Part shown: one piece after another, positions 7,133 through 9,306 of the stretch
Layout: every line of letters begins with the position of its first letter
Position numbering within the stretch: position 1 is the stretch's first letter
Assembly (NCBI GenBank): GCA_023264215.1
Contig: JALQSY010000058.1
Location: 1 to 9,306 of the forward strand
Length of the DNA: 9,306 nt
Reading direction: 5' to 3'
Origin: Candidatus Nanopelagicales bacterium
GTDB taxonomy: Bacteria; Actinomycetota; Actinomycetes; S36-B12
Position numbers and translations under genes: made by a program
The notes under the pieces: generated by a model
Told to the model about the DNA's origin: nothing
Seen by the model: the letters and a program-made list of their open reading frames with translations, nothing else
Database searches by the model: none

Positions 7133-8082
7133 GGGCTGCTCGAGACTGCGTCAAGGCTCGACAACTCGTCCTGGGTCAGCCGCAGGGTGAGGGCGTCCAT
7201 GAGCGCGGGAACCTGCCCCACGTGCGACGCGGATGCCACCGGGGCGGTCACGGCTGCACGCGTGAGGAGCCAGGCGATCGACACGGTCGCCGGCGTCACA
7301 CGGTGCCGGTCCGCGATCTGTCGCACCGTCTCCAGGATCTCCTCGTTGCGCGGTGTGATGAAGCCCGAGACGTGCCGTCCCCGGGCGACCGAGGACGGGT
7401 CCACGCCTGCGTACTTCCCCGTAAGGAAGCCGGCCGCGAGCGGCCAGAAGGGCAGGCAGGCCAGGCCCTCGCGCACGCACAGGTCCTGGAGTGGCCCCTC
7501 GAATTCATCGCGCACGACGAGGCTGTACTGCGGCTGAACCGCGCAGAATCGCGCGAGGCCTACGTCGTCGGCGACCCGCAGCGCCTCGGCAAGGCGCTCC
7601 GCGGAGTAGTTGGATGCGGCGATCGCCCGGATAGCGGCTTCCTCGATGAGCTCGGTGAGCGTGCGAAGCGTCTCCTCCAGCGGAGTCACGGGGTCATCGA
7701 GGTGGCAGTAGTACAGGTCGACGTAGTCGGTCTGCAGGTGCGTGAGCGAGCGCTCGAATGCGGAGAGGATCTGCTCGCGCGCCAGCCCGTAGTTCCCTGG
7801 AAACTTCCCCACCTTGGTGCAGATGACGATGTCCGACCGGTTGCCCCGCGCTCGTAGCCATCGCCCGACGATCTGCTCGGACTCTCCACCCGTGCACCCC
7901 GGCGCCCAGTGGGGATAGGAGTCGGCGAGGTCGATCGCGTTGCCGCCGGCGGCGACGTACGCATCGAGGATGTCGAACGACGTATGTTCATCCGCTGTCC
8001 AGCCGAAGACGTTGCCCCCCAGCACGAGCCGGGACACCTCGAGTGCTGATGTGCCGAGGGGTACCAGATCGGGATGCCTCAC
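7129..8082 (-). CDS. Aldo/keto reductase
   Basis: This 317-residue NADPH-dependent oxidoreductase of the AKR superfamily (TIM barrel) reduces aldehydes or ketones. The catalytic tetrad can be placed as D51, Y56, K90 and H127: AIDLADSY at 49-56, ICTKVGKF at 87-94 and YYCHLDDP at 124-131. IAASNYS (154-160) and VQPQYSLVVRD (182-192) are typical family segments, and the C-terminal part carries the usual ASHVGQV cofactor region (284-290). Length is normal. The start is the GTG at 8082, with no Shine-Dalgarno and a TAGGAT element six bases before it, suggesting a leaderless transcript. It heads a tight unit with the MBL hydrolase and the methyltransferase-like protein. The substrate is unknown; generic stress or detoxification roles are possible but unproven. 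Confidence 0.93.
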   Translation of the reverse strand: MRHPDLVPLGTSALEVSRLVLGGNVFGWTADEHTSFDILDAYVAAGGNAIDLADSYPHWAPGCTGGESEQIVGRWLRARGNRSDIVICTKVGKFPGNYGLAREQILSAFERSLTHLQTDYVDLYYCHLDDPVTPLEETLRTLTELIEEAAIRAIAASNYSAERLAEALRVADDVGLARFCAVQPQYSLVVRDEFEGPLQDLCVREGLACLPFWPLAAGFLTGKYAGVDPSSVARGRHVSGFITPRNEEILETVRQIADRHRVTPATVSIAWLLTRAAVTAPVASASHVGQVPALMDALTLRLTQDELSSLDAVSSSP

Positions 8083-8088
8083 GCGAAC

Positions 8089-8094
8089 ATCCTA
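8089..8094 (-). promoter_or_regulatory. Candidate leaderless -10 box of the aldo/keto reductase unit
   Basis: The minus strand reads TAGGAT, six bases (GTTCGC), then the GTG start at 8082, the same spacing as at fhaA. No ribosome site is present. The -35 region is not recognisable. It lies in the 85-bp divergent gap shared with the plus-strand DUF2165 gene. Confidence 0.5.
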
Positions 8095-8121
8095 GGTACG
8101 TCGCGACACGCGTCGTCGTGA

Positions 8122-8150
8122 GTGACCTTGCACACTTCGATGGCTAGCGT
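8122..8150 (+). promoter_or_regulatory. Candidate promoter of the DUF2165 gene
   Basis: GTGACC (8122-8127, four of six matches to TTGACA), a 17-bp spacer and TAGCGT (8145-8150, TANNNT) form a plausible housekeeping promoter. Transcription would begin near 8157, just before the GGGAGG ribosome site, leaving a very short leader. It is divergent from the reductase promoter, so the two could share regulation, but I find no clear operator. Confidence 0.35.
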
Positions 8151-8157
8151 GTGGCAC

Positions 8158-8163
8158 GGGAGG
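8158..8163 (+). promoter_or_regulatory. Ribosome binding site of the DUF2165 gene
   Basis: GGGAGG lies four bases before the ATG at 8168. Spacing is slightly short, but the next in-frame ATG (8180) has only a weak AAGGAA directly before it, so 8168 is preferred. Confidence 0.6.
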
Positions 8164-8167
8164 CGAC

Positions 8168-8770
8168 ATGGCCAAGGAAATGGATCGCATCAAGAACGAC
8201 GAGCGCGTGGTCGCAGGCTGGTCCGTGTGGCGCATCGCCCGTCTTGCCGCATCGCTGTTCGTCCTCATGACGGCGGCGTACTACCTCGTCGTGGCATTCG
8301 ACAACATCACGAACCCCGTCAATCCCAATGCCAGCAACTGGCCGTTCGTCCAGGGAGTGCTGAGCGGCGACGGCGTGCCGGCTGACAGCGGATTCCAGTG
8401 GCGCTTCATCGATGCCACGTGGTTCCAGGTGCTCAGCTACATCGGCATCATCACGGGCGAGACGATCACGGGGATCCTGCTGCTCATCGGCGGCGTCCTG
8501 GGCATTCGCCGTACGTCGACGTGCCCGCGCTGGGGGAGGGCGCAGAAGTGGACGTTCGCCGGGGGAACCACCGGCCTGCTGGTCTTCTTCTTCGGCTTCA
8601 TCACCGTCGGTGGCAACTGGTTCATCATGTACCTGAACTCCAAGTGGAACGGCCTGGAGCCGGCGTTCCAGAACTCGGTGATGACCGCGCTCATGATGAT
8701 CTTCGTCGCTGCTGTCCTCATCGGTGGCCACCTGGCACCGGAGCATCAGGACCACCGGGACGAGTCCTAA
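8168..8770 (+). CDS. DUF2165 family four-helix membrane protein
   Basis: This 200-residue integral membrane protein has four hydrophobic segments at about 25-44, 86-112, 130-150 and 167-187. DUF2165 hallmarks are visible: AFDNITNPVNPNASNWPFVQGVL at 43-65 in the first external loop, the tryptophan and histidine-poor second helix with GETITGILL (97-105), and GFITVGGNWFIMYLNSKWNG (143-162) followed by AFQNS. The usual family length is about 160-180, so it is slightly long, with a charged 20-residue N-terminus and a His/Asp/Glu tail (PEHQDHRDES). No function is established for this family. It stands alone on the plus strand between the divergent reductase unit and a tRNA gene, with its own promoter-like sequence and ribosome site, and no partner gene is evident. 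Confidence 0.88.
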   Translation: MAKEMDRIKNDERVVAGWSVWRIARLAASLFVLMTAAYYLVVAFDNITNPVNPNASNWPFVQGVLSGDGVPADSGFQWRFIDATWFQVLSYIGIITGETITGILLLIGGVLGIRRTSTCPRWGRAQKWTFAGGTTGLLVFFFGFITVGGNWFIMYLNSKWNGLEPAFQNSVMTALMMIFVAAVLIGGHLAPEHQDHRDES

Positions 8771-8777
8771 GGGGGCC

Positions 8778-8807
8778 TTGGTGCCCGTGGTGCCGTAGGG
8801 GTACCCT
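8778..8807 (+). promoter_or_regulatory. Possible promoter of tRNA-Leu
   Basis: TTGGTG (8778-8783), an 18-bp spacer and TACCCT (8802-8807) precede the tRNA by about 27 bases, a usual distance for a stable-RNA promoter with a short 5' leader. The -10 fits TANNNT and the -35 matches loosely. The tRNA could also be read through from the DUF2165 gene, since no U-tract terminator is seen between them. Confidence 0.35.
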
Positions 8808-8833
8808 CGTGTTCGCCCTGGTGACAGGGTGAC

Positions 8834-8917
8834 GCGCGAGTGGCGGAATAGGCAGACGCGCACGGTTCAGGTCCGTGTGCCCGAAAGGGTGTGGGGGTTC
8901 AACTCCCCCCTCGCGCA
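8834..8917 (+). tRNA. tRNA-Leu, anticodon CAG
   Basis: A full class II tRNA folds by eye. The acceptor stem GCGCGAG (8834-8840) pairs with CTCGCGC (8910-8916), with discriminator A at 8917. The D arm is in GCGGAATAGGCAGACGC. The anticodon stem CACGG/CCGTG (8861-8865, 8873-8877) holds the loop TTCAGGT with CAG at 8868-8870. The long variable arm CCC-GAAA-GGG (8880-8889) marks leucine. The T stem is GGGGG/CCCCC with loop TTCAACT. It decodes CUG, the main leucine codon of high-GC actinobacteria. The 3' CCA is not encoded (the next bases are CCC), so it must be added by the nucleotidyltransferase. Confidence 0.97.
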
Positions 8918-8922
8918 CCCAT

Positions 8923-8960
8923 GTGATGGTCCGCCCGTTGCGTCTGCGTGATGGTCCGCC
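8923..8960. repeat. 13-bp direct repeat pair
   Basis: GTGATGGTCCGCC occurs at 8923-8935 and again, identically, at 8948-8960, 25 bp apart start to start, beginning six bases after the tRNA. The bases next to it differ, so the identity is limited to 13 bp. Its role is unknown; it could be a small tandem duplication or a protein-binding pair. Confidence 0.7.
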
Positions 8961-8987
8961 GTCTCCAGGCTGGCGCCCTCCTCGTTT

Positions 8988-9051
8988 CATCTTCCGCCAG
9001 TGAATGCACGCATCTGGCTGCCGAGAAGCGTGCATTCACTGGCGGAAGATG
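8988..9051. repeat. Perfect 24-bp inverted repeat with 16-nt loop
   Basis: The left arm (8988-9011, beginning CATCTTCCGCCAGTGAATGC) and the right arm (9028-9051, ending GCATTCACTGGCGGAAGATG) are exact reverse complements over 24 bp. After one A/A mismatch, three more pairs extend the stem inward. An RNA of either strand would form a very stable hairpin. No T-run follows on either side, so it is not a textbook intrinsic terminator, though actinobacterial terminators often lack one. It may end transcription of the tRNA, or be a palindromic intergenic repeat or an element end. Confidence 0.85.
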
Positions 9052-9163
9052 TGTGCGCCGGCACTGTCAGCACGACCGCGCTCGATCCACTCATGGACGC
9101 CCAGCATTCGCGATGAATGACTCAGGCACTGTCCTTCGCCACCCTCGGCCCAGGGCCGCGTCC

Positions 9164-9306
9164 CTATGAGTCGCAGCCGGACTGCTTCCACCACGTTAGG
9201 TCGACTACCGAGGACTTGTCGATGATGGCCCACTGGTATTTGTCGGCGAAGAGGATGAAGTCCAGACCCATGCTGATGTCGCTGTAGAGAGTCAGCGGCT
9301 CAGTGC
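9164..9306 (-). CDS. Unrecognised protein, C-terminal 46 residues only (gene enters from outside the window)
   Basis: Reading the minus strand from the window edge gives an open frame of 46 codons ending in TAG at 9166-9164. The peptide includes LYSDISMGLDFILFADKYQW and VVDLTWWKQSGCDS. Its composition is balanced, with aromatic and hydrophobic residues and no arginine or alanine excess, unlike the shadow frames of this DNA, so I take it as real coding sequence. GC is about 57% by hand count, clearly below its neighbours, which suggests acquired DNA. I do not recognise the family. The paired Trp and a Cys near the end are notable. It converges on the tRNA across the hairpin-bearing gap. The only in-frame ATG in view is internal (residue 12 of the visible part). 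Confidence 0.6.
   Translation of the reverse strand, partial: TEPLTLYSDISMGLDFILFADKYQWAIIDKSSVVDLTWWKQSGCDS

Larger units (their letters stand above)
8918..9163. other. Non-coding stretch between tRNA-Leu and the last gene
   Basis: About 245 bp separates the plus-strand tRNA from the stop of a minus-strand gene. Short open frames on both strands lack ribosome sites and coding character. The stretch holds a 13-bp direct repeat just after the tRNA, a large perfect inverted repeat, and a small GC palindrome (CGGCCCAGGGCCG, 9146-9158) shortly beyond the stop of the minus-strand gene. I see no copy of the tRNA 3' end that would mark an integration site. Confidence 0.6.

Noticed and set aside
8144..8863. 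Minus-strand open frame of 239 codons opposite the DUF2165 gene and part of the tRNA
   Set aside because: It runs through a tRNA and a clear membrane protein; composition is that of an antisense shadow.
9060..9133. 9-bp direct repeat GGCACTGTC at 9060 and 9125
   Set aside because: Too short to stand out from chance in a GC-rich sequence.
9146..9158. CGGCCCAGGGCCG palindrome after the stop of the last gene
   Set aside because: Only a four-pair stem fits a real loop and no T-run follows; too weak to call a terminator.
9036..9233. Minus-strand open frame of 65 codons overlapping the last gene
   Set aside because: It lies in a different frame from the better-composed partial gene and crosses one arm of the inverted repeat; no ribosome site.
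8834..9306. Possible phage or island attachment site at the tRNA-Leu 3' end
   Set aside because: No second copy of the tRNA 3' sequence and no integrase in view; only the far side, outside the window, could show one.

Overview
The window is chromosomal DNA from a high-GC Gram-positive bacterium (Actinomycetota). The gene order and protein sequences look most like a member of the Microbacteriales, perhaps Microbacteriaceae; that family-level placement is an inference. Codon usage is strongly GC-biased, many genes start with GTG, and the centre of the window is the classic actinobacterial cluster for cell-wall growth and Ser/Thr phosphorylation.

Minus strand, positions 5804 down to 1: fhaA, fhaB, pstP, rodA, pbpA and the first 128 codons of a PknB-type kinase. 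The genes are packed as one transcription unit (4-bp gap, coupled start, two ATGA overlaps, then a 54-bp gap before the kinase, which has its own AGGAGG). Together they encode a lipid-II polymerase (RodA) with its partner transpeptidase (PbpA), the kinase that senses and controls wall growth, the PP2C phosphatase that reverses it, and two FHA proteins that read the phosphothreonine marks.

Minus strand, positions 8082 down to 5826: an aldo/keto reductase, a metallo-beta-lactamase-fold hydrolase (GTGA overlap) and a small membrane protein of the isoprenylcysteine methyltransferase-like family. They form a second tight unit directly upstream of fhaA. Both this unit and fhaA begin with TANNNT, six bases, then GTG, which is the actinobacterial leaderless-promoter layout.

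Plus strand, positions 8168 to 8917: a four-helix DUF2165 membrane protein and a tRNA-Leu(CAG). After them comes about 245 bp of non-coding DNA holding a 13-bp direct repeat and a perfect 24-bp inverted repeat with a 16-nt loop. The window ends inside an unrecognised minus-strand gene whose last 46 codons (9164 onward) have clearly lower GC, about 57%.

Most of the window is conserved, well-understood chromosome. The least explained part is the last 390 bp: the long palindrome and the low-GC gene end next to the tRNA. I see no evidence for a complete novel system inside the window.
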